The notes under the pieces: generated by a model
What the model saw: the letters and a program-made list of their open reading frames with translations, nothing else
Databases searched by the model: none
What the model was told of the DNA's origin: nothing
NCBI GenBank assembly: GCA_951217055.1
Contig: OX578279.1
Coordinates: forward strand, 23,428,173 to 23,492,172
Origin: Gerris lacustris
Taxonomy: Eukaryota > Arthropoda > Insecta > Hemiptera > Gerridae
DNA: 64,000 nucleotides
Reading direction: 5' to 3'
Made by a program: the position numbers and the translations under genes
Shown here: positions 46,725-59,554 of the stretch, piece after piece
Numbering within the stretch: the first letter of the stretch is position 1
How the letters are laid out: the number at the start of each line of letters is the position of its first letter

Positions 46725-47372
46725 CAGGGTGGTCCAAAAGTCTCCCCCCCCTCTTAACTTTTGAACGGTTTGAGATAAATTAATGAAACTTGGGGGATCC
46801 ATACCATGTAAAGGGAAGTTTGTTCTCATGCAATCGTGCACTAGGGGCAACCATCCACTTTGCCCCCAGGCCAAAATTTTAAATTGGAGTGTATATTTTT
46901 GATAGCATATTTGGATTCTACAGTAAAAAATAATAAAATTTTACTTGAAACTTTTTTCTATCTCCATTGTTTTGCCCCCTATAGGGGAGCAAATATACCA
47001 AAATAACCCTTCCGAAAATACGTTGTAAAATCTAAACGGTTAGAGATGTATTAATGAAACATGGATGGGATCCGTATCATTTAAAGGAAAGTTTGTTTTC
47101 ATGCAATCGCGCAGTAGGGGCAACCTCCTATTTTGCCCCTAGGCCACCTAACTTCAAACTTTCACACCGGAGTTATATTTTTGATGGCGGATTTTGATTC
47201 AACGGTGAAAAATTAAAATATATTGAAAAATGGGCAAAGTGGGTGGTTGCCCCTAGTGTGCGATTGCATGAAAACAAACATCCCTTTACATGTTACGGAT
47301 CCCCCAAGTTTCATTAATTTATCTCGATTCTTTCAAAAGTTAAGGGGGGGGAGAGACTTTTAGACCACCCTG
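46725..47372. mobile_element. CAGGGTGG-ended TIR element with internal direct duplication
   Basis: The ends CAGGGTGGTCCAAAAGTCTC and the inverse ending at 47372 begin inverted arms of about 150-200 bp. They include GAAACTTGGGGGATCC and CATGCAATCG-GCACTAGGGGCAACC. A middle segment (about 47038-47220) repeats the left arm's AATGAAACNTGG ... GATCC ... GCAATCGCGCAGTAGGGGCA in direct orientation. It is non-coding. No clear target duplication was found. Confidence 0.85.
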
Positions 47373-48180
47373 AATGTGTATTGTATATATTATATCTCGT
47401 ATGTTAGAAAAGAGAAGGTAGAAATGTTAGAGAAGGTAATATTGTTTTCATGGGTCTAGTTTTTATGGGTAGTCGATTTTGAGAAGTGCATATAGTTGGA
47501 CTTCGTATTTGCACTAAGAAAGAACTGATTTAGGTTAAGTGCTTTCACATTGGTTGCCAAACTTATAGTAATAAAATGTTATTTTATAAAACATTGTTTG
47601 GTTTTAGTTAAGCATTGTTATTTTAATAAGATATTAGATGAAAATAATTTTAAATATAAAAAAAATTGTTCGTAACATAAAAAAAGAGTTTAAAAATAAT
47701 GTATAAAATAAAAGGAAGGCGTGCTTTACTAAATTATTAAGAACATTTTTAATTCAGGAATGAAAGTCTTCGTTTAAATTTTGAATATTGTTGTTGAAGT
47801 TTTACTTTTTAATAATAAATATAATGCTATTTATATCAGCCCTCGAGACTTTGAAGCGCCCATATACAGTTTTATTTTTGTACTCTCTCTGTGGTGCACA
47901 GTCCTAAGATGCTAATAACTCCATGATTTATACGGTTGATTATGGTTTTAACTATTGTTCCTCTTCCAGCTATTTCATTTTTGAAATAATTTTCACTGCC
48001 AATCAATCGTACAGTCGTATCGAAATAATTCTTATATAATTTTACATTAGGATATATATGTATCTTTTAATTAATTATTAAATAGTTTAATTATAATATT
48101 AAATAAAATTACGTTATTAAATCTTATGAATAATCAATTACAGATATATTTTTTTCACTAAAATAATAACTGAGACTAGT
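47373..48180. other. AT-rich sequence, nothing recognised
   Basis: No coding or repeat pattern is seen. Confidence 0.5.
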
Positions 48181-48499
48181 TACCTCATTGATATAGATTG
48201 TGAGACAACATTACTAGCATAGTCGGTAACATTTTGTTCTTTCTAAGTAATGTAGTGAGACTAGTTTTTGAACATGCATAACTATCATTTCTTTCCTTAC
48301 ATATGATTATAAAGTAAATGAGACAACATACCCTCAATTCCATAGTTGAATTGCTCTCTAATATAGTTTTGGAGACTAGAGTCCTCACTAATATAGTTAA
48401 GTTAGTAGGCGAGTTTATTCACTAGAATTGTTAACAAATAATAGTTTCCTGTATTGTGTAGATAGAAAGTTAAGTATTCTCACTTACGTTACTATTGGG

Positions 48500-48812
48500 A
48501 TTGTTCTTCTCAATAGCATAGTTAGAAAGAACTAGATTTCTTACTAGCGTATTTAGTAAGATTGTTTTCCACAATAGCATTGTAAGAAAGGCTAGATTTC
48601 TTACTTGCGTATTTAGTAAGGTTGTTTTCCACAATAGCATTGTAAGAAAGGCTAGATTTCTTACTTGCGTATTTAGTAAGGTTGTTTTTTTCAATAGCAT
48701 TGTTTGAAGGGCTAGATTTCGTACTAGCGTATTTAGTAAGATTGATTTTCTCAACAGCATTGTAACAAAGGCTAGATTTTTTAATAGCAATGTTAGTAAG
48801 TTATGCTCCAAA
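48500..48812. repeat. 60-bp minisatellite, five clear units
   Basis: CTAGATTTC recurs at exactly 60-base steps (48532, 48592, 48652, 48712, 48772), each followed by TTACTNGCGTATTTAGTAAG. More degenerate units extend to about 48180 and 48900. Because 60 is a multiple of three the array stays open on the minus strand in more than one frame, one reading LTKYASKKSSLSYNAIVENN per unit. It may be non-coding, or a decayed repetitive exon; a GTAAGTGAG donor-like site lies at its lower end (48484-48476). Confidence 0.8.
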
Positions 48813-49389
48813 TAGCTTAGTTATTAGTTAAAAGACTAGTTTCCTCACTAGCATGTGTAAAGGCTGACTTTCTCAGTAGCATAGTCTGTAGACAGATAAC
48901 TAGACTATTTCCGTACCAGCATTGACATAATTAATGACATTAATTAAAAAACTCATTAATTATTTTTTTAATACATATTTTTTTCTAGATATTTTAAGCA
49001 AGTTTTTTTTTTAGAGACATAAGGTCAAGAAGACCCTAAAATTTGTTTAAAAATAGTGTAAATTTTCTAGGAAGGTTTGCACTTAATTTAAAGAGTTGTA
49101 AATTTGAGGGTGGCCTCTTAACAACCTACAGAATTTTATCTTCACAGTAATTTATTTAATTTTATTTCTTTGACCTAACAAGATCATGTCTTTTACGTTT
49201 TTTTTTCACTGAGAATATAATAATTCAAATGGATGAAGCCCCTTTTTCTCCTCTCTCCTTCTTTATATAAAAGAACTCTCCTTCTTTATACAAAAAAAGC
49301 TTACATTTGAAATTGTTGCTCCTAGAATTATTTAAAAGTGATAAAATAATTTGATATCAATGTACTCAGTTTAATTTATTTTTAACTAC

Positions 49390-49398
49390 ACACACACA

Positions 49399-49451
<53 letters not shown>

Positions 49452-49485
49452 TATTTGCTAAAGGGTTAAGCTAAACAATTAAATA

Positions 49486-49545
<60 letters not shown>
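49390..49545. repeat. Interrupted (AC)n/(AT)n microsatellites
   Basis: Two AT tracts (about 49406-49455 and 49490-49545) are separated by about 35 unique bases. Confidence 0.95.
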
Positions 49546-50806
49546 TATAGATATAATCAGTAATAGTTCATTCGATACTAAAATGGGATTAAATATTATT
49601 ATATAGTTTTAACACTTATTGCAAGCAATTAAGTTGGAGCATTTAGATAATATTCCGATAATTAAGCTATTTAAAATTGGTGAATGGTTGTTTAGGAGGA
49701 GCTATGGAAGATTAAAATGAAAAATAGTGTTTTGTTACTGATGTGTTCTAAAAGTGGTTGATGAGTTCTATCCTGTTTCTAAGCTTCACTCGTGTGATAT
49801 TTCTACCACTTCTTATATCATAATTAGAAGCTATAATAATTTTATATCACAAATTATTTAAAATGTAATTAAAATTGAAATTCAATATATCATTTTAAAA
49901 AATAATAATCATACAAATTTAAAACAAAATAAAATAATATAATATTCAATTGTCTTAAGTAGTTTTATAAATTTATTTATCAATTTTCCCAATCATTTCT
50001 TTAAATTTTTCATATAAAAGTTCTAAACGATTTTTTTTTTTGCCTTAATTTTTATTATTCTTTTTACCTTAAATTCGTTGGGCTTAAAATATTAAAGTAG
50101 TTACCTTTTTATGAAATATAAAATGAAGAAATGAGCATTGACTTCTACTTTGGAGTTGTATTATCATTATTTTTAATTGCACTTCAAAAAGCTTGTTAGC
50201 TTTTCGTAGATTTTGGTTAAATGTTTAAAAATTCTTCTTCTTAACGTACAAGTACAATTGTATTTTTTATATAAATAATTTTGACCAATTTTTTCAACAT
50301 ATGTTTAAATATTTTTAAAAATATGTATTTTTATATAAAAAAAAGTAGGTATAATAATTTTTCTTTTGCATGATATTTTAAGATATTTGTCTTATCTTCC
50401 ATGATTCTAAATTAGTATTATTGATCTTTCGTTTAGTTTATTTTCGGTTATATTTAATTATGATTGTTTCTAATTTCATATTATATTACTTCGAACTTCT
50501 AACTTTAAAGTTGTTAAAGGATTTTTGCTAAGTTCTAATAAAATGAAATAATAATGGTTTAATTATTTAACGAATTATTTGATGGATGCCGGAAGTATTT
50601 GTGTCTCTTCGTGTACATATTAATCATTCCAGACGAAAAACATTAAACGCTATTAATAATCCAGCCACGTAAATCTTCGAACATGCCCCCGTTTCAATAT
50701 TTCATTACTAACGGTTTCAGCTGTCAATAACTCATAACGTGTTTTAGGAATTTAAAGCGGCTTCTCAGTATAGAAAACCAATTTTTGTATTCTCATATAT
50801 CTATTT
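49546..50806. other. AT-rich sequence, nothing recognised
   Basis: 50580-50760 is somewhat less AT-rich but has no coding frame or repeat copy. Confidence 0.5.
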
Positions 50807-50915
50807 TTTACTTTCTCATATACGTAGTATAGTATATAGAGAGAAAGTATTGTGATTGCGAAAATATTCGATTTGAGATTTTGATGGATTTACACGTTTT
50901 AAGGTACTTGATGTA
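50807..50915 (+). repeat. Family B head fragment
   Basis: TTTACTTTCTCATATACGTA, then AGAGAAAGTATTGTGATTG and GATGGATTTACACGTTTTAA. Confidence 0.8.
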
Positions 50916-51189
50916 TTCGAAGGCATAAAAAAGAAATCAATTTTCAGAATTATCTCAATGCTTCCATTATTCGTTGAGCTCGTAAGCAAAGGTAAGATAT
51001 ATCTGAAGATGAAAAAAGTTTCTACCCTTACAAATGCAAATTAATTTATGTGATTTCTATTTCACCGTGCACTTAAAGACAAAGTAAATAGGAGTAGTTA
51101 TGCCTAATGGTAAGGCTGCGAATTTATAAAATTTATACTGCAGGTTTAAGACATTTTTAGGATTGTTTGAAATTCATTTAAGATTGATA

Positions 51190-51640
51190 GCTCTAGGGAT
51201 TTTTTTTTGCATATACAATTACCTCTGTACGCCAGAGGCTAACTAGTTGTAAGAGCTGGAGCTGGAGAAATTGGTAAAGAAAGAGGGACATTTATTATTA
51301 TAGTAGTAAAGAGCGTAGCTCTTTGCTTCCCCACTCCAAATTATTATAAATCATTTCGCTTTTATAAAGTAGAGTTTTTCTTTGTAGGCACCTGCTACCT
51401 TTCTCTTTACCTCATTTGGTCTAGCTTTTCCTACCCACCATCTCTGGACAACTTCATGAGGTTGAAATATATAAATCTTCTTCTTCGTACTCAAGACTTC
51501 ATCGAATTTCTGTTCCCATTCTTCAAGCAATGATAGGATTGAGTCCGAGTATACATCGATGCTTTACACTCTATATAATATGTCAAACAGTGTTAAATGG
51601 ATGTTGAATTTTCTTCTTGAAATCAATCTAATGTTAGAAC
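51190..51640 (+). repeat. Family K, copy 1
   Basis: It is an inverse counterpart of 58690-59085: AAATCATTTCGCTTTTATAA, GGCACCTGCTACCTTTCTCT and GACAACTTCATGAG correspond in order. Both are non-coding with no defined ends. Confidence 0.7.
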
Positions 51641-52059
51641 CCGATGGATATTATATACTTTTTCATTCTTTTCTCTCGTAGCTCATGATTTATCTCTTTT
51701 TATTACCTTTTTCTACTTATTGCTTAGAATTGATATCGTGTTGAAAGTAAATTTACCAAGTGAGTGGTAAAGAGTTATTCATGCTTCAAACCTCTTAAAA
51801 GTGGAAATCAAAATTATTATTTGTATCAAACATAAAAACATAATTTTTTAAATATTTCTAATGGCATATATATTCTTCTGATTTATAATCTGATACACAC
51901 AACATCTATCTGATATATATTATCATTTCCATTTATTAACAAGAATTCACTTCGAATCTACTAATTAATTTCAAATATTTTACTTTTCCACTGACAATTT
52001 TTCTTTCTAAATTTTGGCTTGTGCTCACTAATCTCATTACAGTCAAAGATTACTTAATT

Positions 52060-52570
52060 ACTTTCTCTTATACTTAATATATATTATGTAAAGAGAAAGT
52101 ATTGTGATAGCTCAAACATTTTTAAAATATTTAAGGTCCCCTGAGTCAAAACAAAATATTTTTTAAAAAAACCGCCTCTGTCTTGTGTTGCGTGTTCAGA
52201 CGCATGGGAGCCTGCTGAAGGTTTACTTATTTAGTGCCTGCTAATTTAGAATAATTAATTTAGTTTTTAATTTAGCCTTGTCGTGCTATATTTGTAGAAT
52301 GATTATGTAGAGTAAAGAAAAGGTATTTAAAACATATCTGTCCGTCGTCCGTCGTCTATAGTTTAATGTCTGTCGACTATGCAACCTCCACAGAAACTCG
52401 AGTAGTGTCCAACGACTCCCCTCGATATGAATTGTTTTTGTCAAGCTAATGCTGCCACATTTATTCCAATAAAAATAAATTTTTGTTTTGATTTTTTAGT
52501 CTTTAAATAGATATAATAACTTATCTAAATAGACGTCTAAATTAATTTAATTAATTTTACTTTTTTTTCT
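52060..52570 (+). repeat. B-head / family I composite
   Basis: 52060-52212 carries the B head (GAGAAAGTATTGTGATAG, AGGTCCCCTGAGTC) and a degraded GTCTGTC block. 52397-52560 is family I (CTCGAGTAGTGTCC, CCACATTTATTCCAATAAAA). The same order occurs at 28205-28470, so this may be a distinct family. Confidence 0.6.
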
Positions 52571-52978
52571 AATAAAAATATTAAAATCTTATTATTGGCT
52601 CTAACTTTGTGATTTTAAAATTAAAAAATGCAGTTCATTTAAATAAAAACTTAAATAAGAGTATAAGTTATCGTGGGAAGAATCTAGTTTCCAAGGAATT
52701 GATAAAAAATAAAAATCCCCGCTAAAATCGAAACTGAAATCTAAAGAAATACATTTTGAACACATTTTCAATAATAAATTTGTAAAAATGAAAGTATATG
52801 TTTAGTAAAAAATTAAAATTGATATTTTGGTACTTAAATTCAGTGCAAGTATTTATGAGAAAGTATTGTTCGAATTTGTTGGACAACTTTTTTCCCTAAT
52901 TTATAGTAAATAGAATGAGAAAAAGATCACAAAAAGTGTTGTTTCTTTTTCTAGTATGTAGTTGAACATCGTTGTTCT

Positions 52979-53306
52979 ACGCGCACAAACAGCAAACATC
53001 CTTTGATGTACCGACTCTACCCGGAGCACCCGCGAACACAAACAAGCATTAGTTCGTGCGCGTGGTGCCGTCCACACCGGCCGCGCATCCCTGTTTGCAA
53101 ACGTTTGCAAACACGATGCGCGGCCGGTGTGGACGGGGCTAAACGCGCACAAACAGCAAACATCCTTTGATGTACCGACTCTACCCGGAGCACCCGCGAA
53201 CACAAACAAGCATTCGTTCGTGCGCGTGGTGCCGTCCACACCGGCCGCGCATCCCTGTTTGCAAGCGTTTGCAAACACGATGCGTGGCCGGTGTGGACGG
53301 GGCTTT
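52979..53306. repeat. GC-rich 164-bp tandem duplication with a strong palindrome
   Basis: Units start at 52979 and 53143 (ACGCGCACAAACAGCAAACA) and differ at only a few positions. Each contains 22-bp perfect arms CCGTCCACACCGGCCGCGCA+TC / GATGCGCGGCCGG... around a second palindrome GTTTGCAAACGTTTGCAAAC (unit 1). This is the most GC- and CpG-rich sequence in the window. The GTGTGGACGGGGCT end resembles a DNA-transposon terminus. Confidence 0.85.
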
Positions 53307-53319
53307 AGTGAACTGAAGA

Positions 53320-53352
53320 TGACAACCTAAATTGTTTGAAACCAGCCTGTCT
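53320..53352 (+). other. Single hammerhead-like hairpin
   Basis: CTGAAGA-T-GACAACCTAAATTGTTT-GAAACC has the same layout as the hairpins in the palindromes but without an inverted partner nearby. Confidence 0.5.
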
Positions 53353-53399
53353 TGAATATTAAATATTGTTGTTCATTTTAACAATTATCTAATTAATCA

Positions 53400-54633
<1,234 letters not shown>

Positions 54634-54727
54634 CAGAGTAATACCGTGTTTTTGCACACTGCAATTTGAACTCTCGCAAATTGTATATATGTATAAAATA
54701 TACAATACAATTTACGCAAAAAATATA

Positions 54728-54848
<121 letters not shown>

Positions 54849-55564
54849 AAATCTTGTATATTATTATTATATTATTATATACGTCATTAAGTCATTAAAT
54901 AAGGAAGGTTTAATAATTGTTACACTTCTCATTATCAATTTTGGAAGTAAATTTTAAACACTAATTATCTTAATTCAGTTACCAGAAAGGTTTGTCATTG
55001 TAGATAAATAAATACATAGCCATATTCTTTTGTTCTGTGATGACATAAAACTGATATATTATTTTTAGAATAAATATATTGCTTATACTTTCAGATAGTA
55101 TATTCTGTATAACATAGAGTATGAAATTGAATTGTAGTTTTCATCAGAAGAGGAAAAATTCTATTAAAATGTCAGGGACAAAGGAAAATTTGACTGTCTC
55201 TTAATATATCTCCTTTCAATAAGGCGCGGAGACAAAACAAAGTCCCGGTGCAATCGAGAGTAAAATAGGAATATGAAATAACAAGGAAATATAACGTTGA
55301 ACAATATGAAATAAAAGAAAAAGAGAATGGATTTAGAGTGAAAAAATGACAGTTGAGACAGGGCTATGGATGATACGACCCGACACATAGTTTCTGATGG
55401 TCATAAGTTATAATAGTTGTAACCATAATAAAATATGGAAGAAATCCACTTTCGGAGTTAATGTTTTCAATTATATCTATTCGTTTTATTTTATATACAA
55501 TATATTTGTTTATCTTCAATATTTGAGCTAGTTATGTCCTCTCTAACATAATTTATGTTCGCTA

Positions 55565-55796
55565 TTATAATGTATCACATTATAATGTAGTGAACAATGT
55601 ACATTATTTATTAATTACAGTGATTTGGGCAGAAGAGTATATGAATGATGAACACAAACACCCAAAACAAATAATTTATGTATATTATTTGGGGAGTTTG
55701 TGTTCCTCGTATCTTCATTCATACTTGCCTGCCCAAATCACTGTAATTAATGAATAATTTATATTGTTCAACACATTATAATGTGATACATTATAA
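55565..55796. mobile_element. 232-bp palindrome
   Basis: The ends TTATAATGTATCACATTATA are perfectly inverted at 55565 and 55796. The arms include ACAGTGATTTGGGCAG. This one lacks the hammerhead-like motif. Confidence 0.85.
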
Positions 55797-55823
55797 ACTT
55801 ATACAAATATATATAAACACTTT

Positions 55824-56070
55824 ATGAAATAGGTGTAGTTCAAAAACCAAACAACGTTTTCACACAAAATTAATTTTATATTAAACAATTTGACCGGTTT
55901 TGGCTGTTCTAATGCAGCCTTCTTCAGTGAATGGACTTTAAAGTACTTTCATAACCAACAGATTATCTGAAGAAGGCTGCATTAGAACAGCCGAAACGGG
56001 TCAAATTGTTTAATATACAATTAATTTTGTGTGAAGACGTTGTTTGGTTTTTGAACTACACCTCTTTCAT
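55824..56070. mobile_element. 247-bp palindrome with hammerhead-like hairpin
   Basis: The arms (AGGTGTAGTTCAAAAACCAA at the left, inverted at the right) flank a roughly 35-base centre. The right arm reads CTGAAGA-A-GGCTG...CAGCC-GAAACGGGTC at about 55967-56002. It lies 27 bases from the previous palindrome. Confidence 0.85.
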
Positions 56071-57098
56071 GATAAGTCGATAATATACATTGGAGAAAAA
56101 CACGGTCGAGAATCTTATAAATGGGTACATTATAAATTTGCTTCATGTGATAAATATTGTGCTGTTCAACCATCATGAAGGATTGTATACGTCACCATTA
56201 TATATTGTGTGTATAAACCGGTAAATTACCCTGGGGGCTCATCAAAAAGGGCTCATTAAAACGTAGTCTGGAGTTTGGAGAACTTAATTAGTTGTTAAAG
56301 ATTTGTAAATAATCGGTACGATAAAACCAATAAAAAAACTTCTCATATACATGGCAATATTGAATTTAAATCCAAAAATCTCTTATATAATGCATTTATT
56401 TTTAAAAACTGTGGTTGTTACTTTTCCTCACTACTAATAGTAGGAAAAGTATTGTTTTCACCAAACAATTATCCGTTTTAGGTGTTTTTAAGACCTTCTG
56501 AGTGGTTTTCAGCATGACGTATGTATGTGTGTTATCATCGTAGCGCCCAAGGTATTTAACCTAGAGAGTTGAAACTTAGCAGAAAAATCAGTCCAAACCT
56601 GTAGTTGTGCCGCCCGGAAAATCAACTTTTTCCGCCATCTTGAACCCAGTTTGCTGAGTCAGCAAAAAATTTAAAAAATCTTAATAAATCGATTATGGTC
56701 CTGATCGAGTTGAAATTTGGCATGAATGTACCTCTCTGTATGACAAACAAGCCCACCAAATTTCATTTTGATATTGACCGCCATTTTAAAGTTATCAATT
56801 TTTATACTTTGACGGTTAATAATACCGAAAGTATAAATAGGTTTTTGACATATTTATAGCATATCTTTGGAACCGGAAAAAATTAAGGAACAAATATAAA
56901 AAAAAAACGATAAAGTTTCATTATTTAGTTTAAAAGTTATAAGCGAATATAATTATTTTTATTAATGCGATAATTTTGATGACGTCAAAGTTTGTTTACA
57001 TCTGTCAAATTGCCGCCAAACTTCAAATAATTAAATAAAATATAGCTATTAAAAATAAGGTTATTTTTGAAGAATGATAATAAATCAGTTAGTTCAGA
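56071..57098. other. Unassigned repeat-like sequence
   Basis: 56430-56830 carries AGGAAAAGTATTGTTTTCAC, GAGTGGTTTTCAGCATGACG and CTGATCGAGTTGAAATTTGG, reminiscent of families B and C but not alignable to them. No gene is seen. Confidence 0.45.
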
Positions 57099-57140
57099 AC
57101 GGTCACCCATCCAAGTACTGACCACGTCCAATGCTGCTTC
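57099..57140 (-). repeat. 5S rRNA-derived fragment (SINE3-like)
   Basis: In the minus sense GAAGCAGCATTGGACGTGGT and CAGTACTTGGATGGGTGACC follow the internal promoter half of eukaryotic 5S rRNA with scattered substitutions. It is followed by TTCTGAACTAAC rather than the 5S 3' end, so this is a 5S-derived retroposon piece, not a 5S gene. Confidence 0.75.
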
Positions 57141-57163
57141 CTCCTGCTGCGAAGCAGCAGGAG
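57141..57163. repeat. Perfect CTCCTGCTGC hairpin with GAA loop
   Basis: CTCCTGCTGC (57141-57150), GAA, GCAGCAGGAG (57154-57163). It directly abuts the 5S-like fragment and is followed by a second small stem AGAGGC/GCCTCT. Confidence 0.9.
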
Positions 57164-57229
57164 AGGCCACTTTAGTAGCCTCTGAAGTGAGGAAATGTTT
57201 CGAGGTATCCCGTACCCGATTTTTTGTTA

Positions 57230-57690
57230 TTATTTTTGTATTTTCAGCTAAATCAGTTTTATTTTCATCAATAAATCGAAAACGATGTATGAGACTTTCC
57301 CCGGGAAAACGACATATATAGTTTTATTATTTATTTCAATGGACTAAATTTTAGAAATGTTTCATCAAAATCGTTGGAAACGTTTTCGATAAAAAAATTG
57401 TTCAGGGTCTTGGAGGTAGCGCCCTAAAATAAAGGGCTAAAATTAATTTCACGATTTCACCTCGGGGTTTGATTATTCTGGCAAAAAAATCATTGAAATC
57501 GGTCCAGCAGATTAGGTCCCACGCATCTGCACAGACAGATAGACGGCAGAGTACATACGAGAGACAAACATTTTTTAAATAAATACCACTTGTTGATATC
57601 GAGGACCTCAAAACGTGTAAATCCATAAAAAAAACTCAAAAGCCGGACTTTTGTGCCATCACAATTCTATCTCTTTATACACTTTACGTA
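57230..57690 (-). repeat. Family B, diverged copy with variant 3' half
   Basis: It has CAGCTAAATCAGTTTTATTT, CCCCGGGAAAACGACATATA, ACCTCAAAACGTGTAAATCC and ends ATCTCTTTATACACTTTACG. Its head faces the head of the next copy, 30 bases away. Confidence 0.8.
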
Positions 57691-57721
57691 TGTGAGAATC
57701 TCAAAAAGAGTTGGTTTTAAT

Positions 57722-58335
57722 TTTTACTTTCTCATATAAAGAGGAAGTATTGTTATGGCACGAAAATTCGATTTTGAGATTTTGATGGATTTACACGTTT
57801 TGAGGTCCCCTGAGTCCAAAAAAGTGGTTTTTAAAAAATGTCTGTCTGTCTTCTGTCTGTCGTCTGTGCAGACGCCTGGAGCCTAAACTACTGGGCCGAT
57901 TTTGACGAAATTTAGCATACATGTTCAGAAAAATCATACCCCGAGGTGAAATTGAGAAATGAATTTTAGCTCTAAATTTGGGGGTGCTACCCCCCAAAAA
58001 CTCTGAAGAAACATGAAAAAAAATTATTTCTCGAAAATGGTTCCGACGATTTTGATTAAAAAATTCTAAAATGTAGTCCATTTGAATACGAATCCAACGA
58101 TATAAGCCGTTTTCCCGGGAAAAATCTAGTTCCTGAGATATTCGCTTAAAACGCGGACGGAGAGAGCCCGGGTTCGATTCCCTGCCCAGGAAAAGTTATT
58201 TTTATGATACATTTTGATGAAATGTTCAATAATATTTAAATGTACATTTGAAAACTAATAAATGGAAACACTGGGCTAAGTAATTATAAACTCGTATATG
58301 AGAAAGTTTGTCTGAATTGTCTCGGACCGATTTTT
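57722..58335 (+). repeat. Family B, full length and well preserved
   Basis: It runs from TTACTTTCTCATATAAAGAG to GAATTGTCTCGGACCGATTT. The B box GCCCGGGTTCGATTCCCTG is intact. Together with 4033-4635 it gives the best picture of the family. Confidence 0.9.
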
Positions 58336-58689
58336 CAATTTGTGTCAAAGAAGGATTGTAACGATCAATGAATGGAATGACATTCATATTTTCCACCACA
58401 TTTACCATCTTTAGTGGAAGAATGTATCCATCATTTAAAATAAAAACGTATTACTCTATGCTGACATTTCTAGATAAAAAATATAATACATGCCAATGAC
58501 AGAAACTGCTTAGTTCTTAACTTCTAGATAATCTATTTCAATGTAGGATAAAGAAAAAGGTATCGAAGTAGAGAGGATCCGGTAGAGAGGAACTTCCGGA
58601 GATCGAGAGTTAAAAAGGAAAATCCGAAGGCTTTAGAGAAAGTATAAAAAAAAGTATATATACAGCAGTTTCTAGCAATGGAGTGATTT

Positions 58690-59085
58690 ATTTATAAACG
58701 AGGATATAAGGGTTCAACATCCATTTAACACTTCTTGACGTATAGAAGAGTCGACATACCTTGGACTCAATCCTTTGTCTAAAGAATGAAAAGAAAAAAT
58801 CGGAGGCTTATGTTTTTCGCTCATGAAGTTGTCCTGAGATGGATGGATAGAGAGTGGCTGGGAAGGATCAAATGAGGTGAAGGGAAGGGTAGCAGGTGTC
58901 TGCTGTGAAAAAATAGGCTTTATGAGCTTGAAATGATTTATGATCTTCTAGAGTAGGGGAACATAGAGCCATGTTCTTTACTACTATTATAAGAAGAAGA
59001 AGATGGTTTCTTCTTTTTCACCCTTTTCTCTCTCCCTTCTTCAACCTTGACGTACATAGGTAATTGTGTATGCAGCGAAAAAACA
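58690..59085 (-). repeat. Family K, copy 2 (inverted)
   Basis: CTCATGAAGTTGTCCTGAGA, GGTAGCAGGTGTCTGCTGTG and TTGAAATGATTTATGATCTT are the inverse of 51190-51640 at moderate identity. It ends just before the Helitron at 59100. Confidence 0.7.
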
Positions 59086-59554
59086 AGAAATATATTACAC
59101 TAGCCGAATTGGCACGCTTCGCGTGCCTTATTCGTCTAGAAGTTGGCGCTAGGTGTAAAAAATAATTAAAACAATATAAGTAATATATCTTTTATTAAAT
59201 AATTTTGTATTTTAGTGCAATTAGTTTATATTATTTTTTATTGCTTATTTTTAAACATTTTATCTCAATTAAATATATGACCTGCTTTTTTATATATAAA
59301 ATATATTTTTCATTATAAATGAATTTAACCATAAGTTTTTATATTTCCTACATATTTACTTGGCACTAACTATGTGGATAATGTATTTTGTTTAACAGTG
59401 TATTTTTTTTTTATTTAATAATATTATTGCATCAGAAATGAAATCTTAACTCATAAAACTGTTGTTGGTAAAAGTTTTGTATGTCTTAGTTTGTTAGTTC
59501 ACCGCTAGAATGCGTTTGAAGTTTAGTTTCTAAATGAAGTTCCTTGGGGCATGG

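Noticed and set aside
48470..48811. Membrane-protein-like open frame with LLNT-type 20-residue repeats
   Set aside because: It is one of several open frames produced by a 60-bp minisatellite and has no independent support.
57099..57140. 5S rRNA gene
   Set aside because: Only about 40 bases of the 120 match, with substitutions, and both flanks diverge abruptly.
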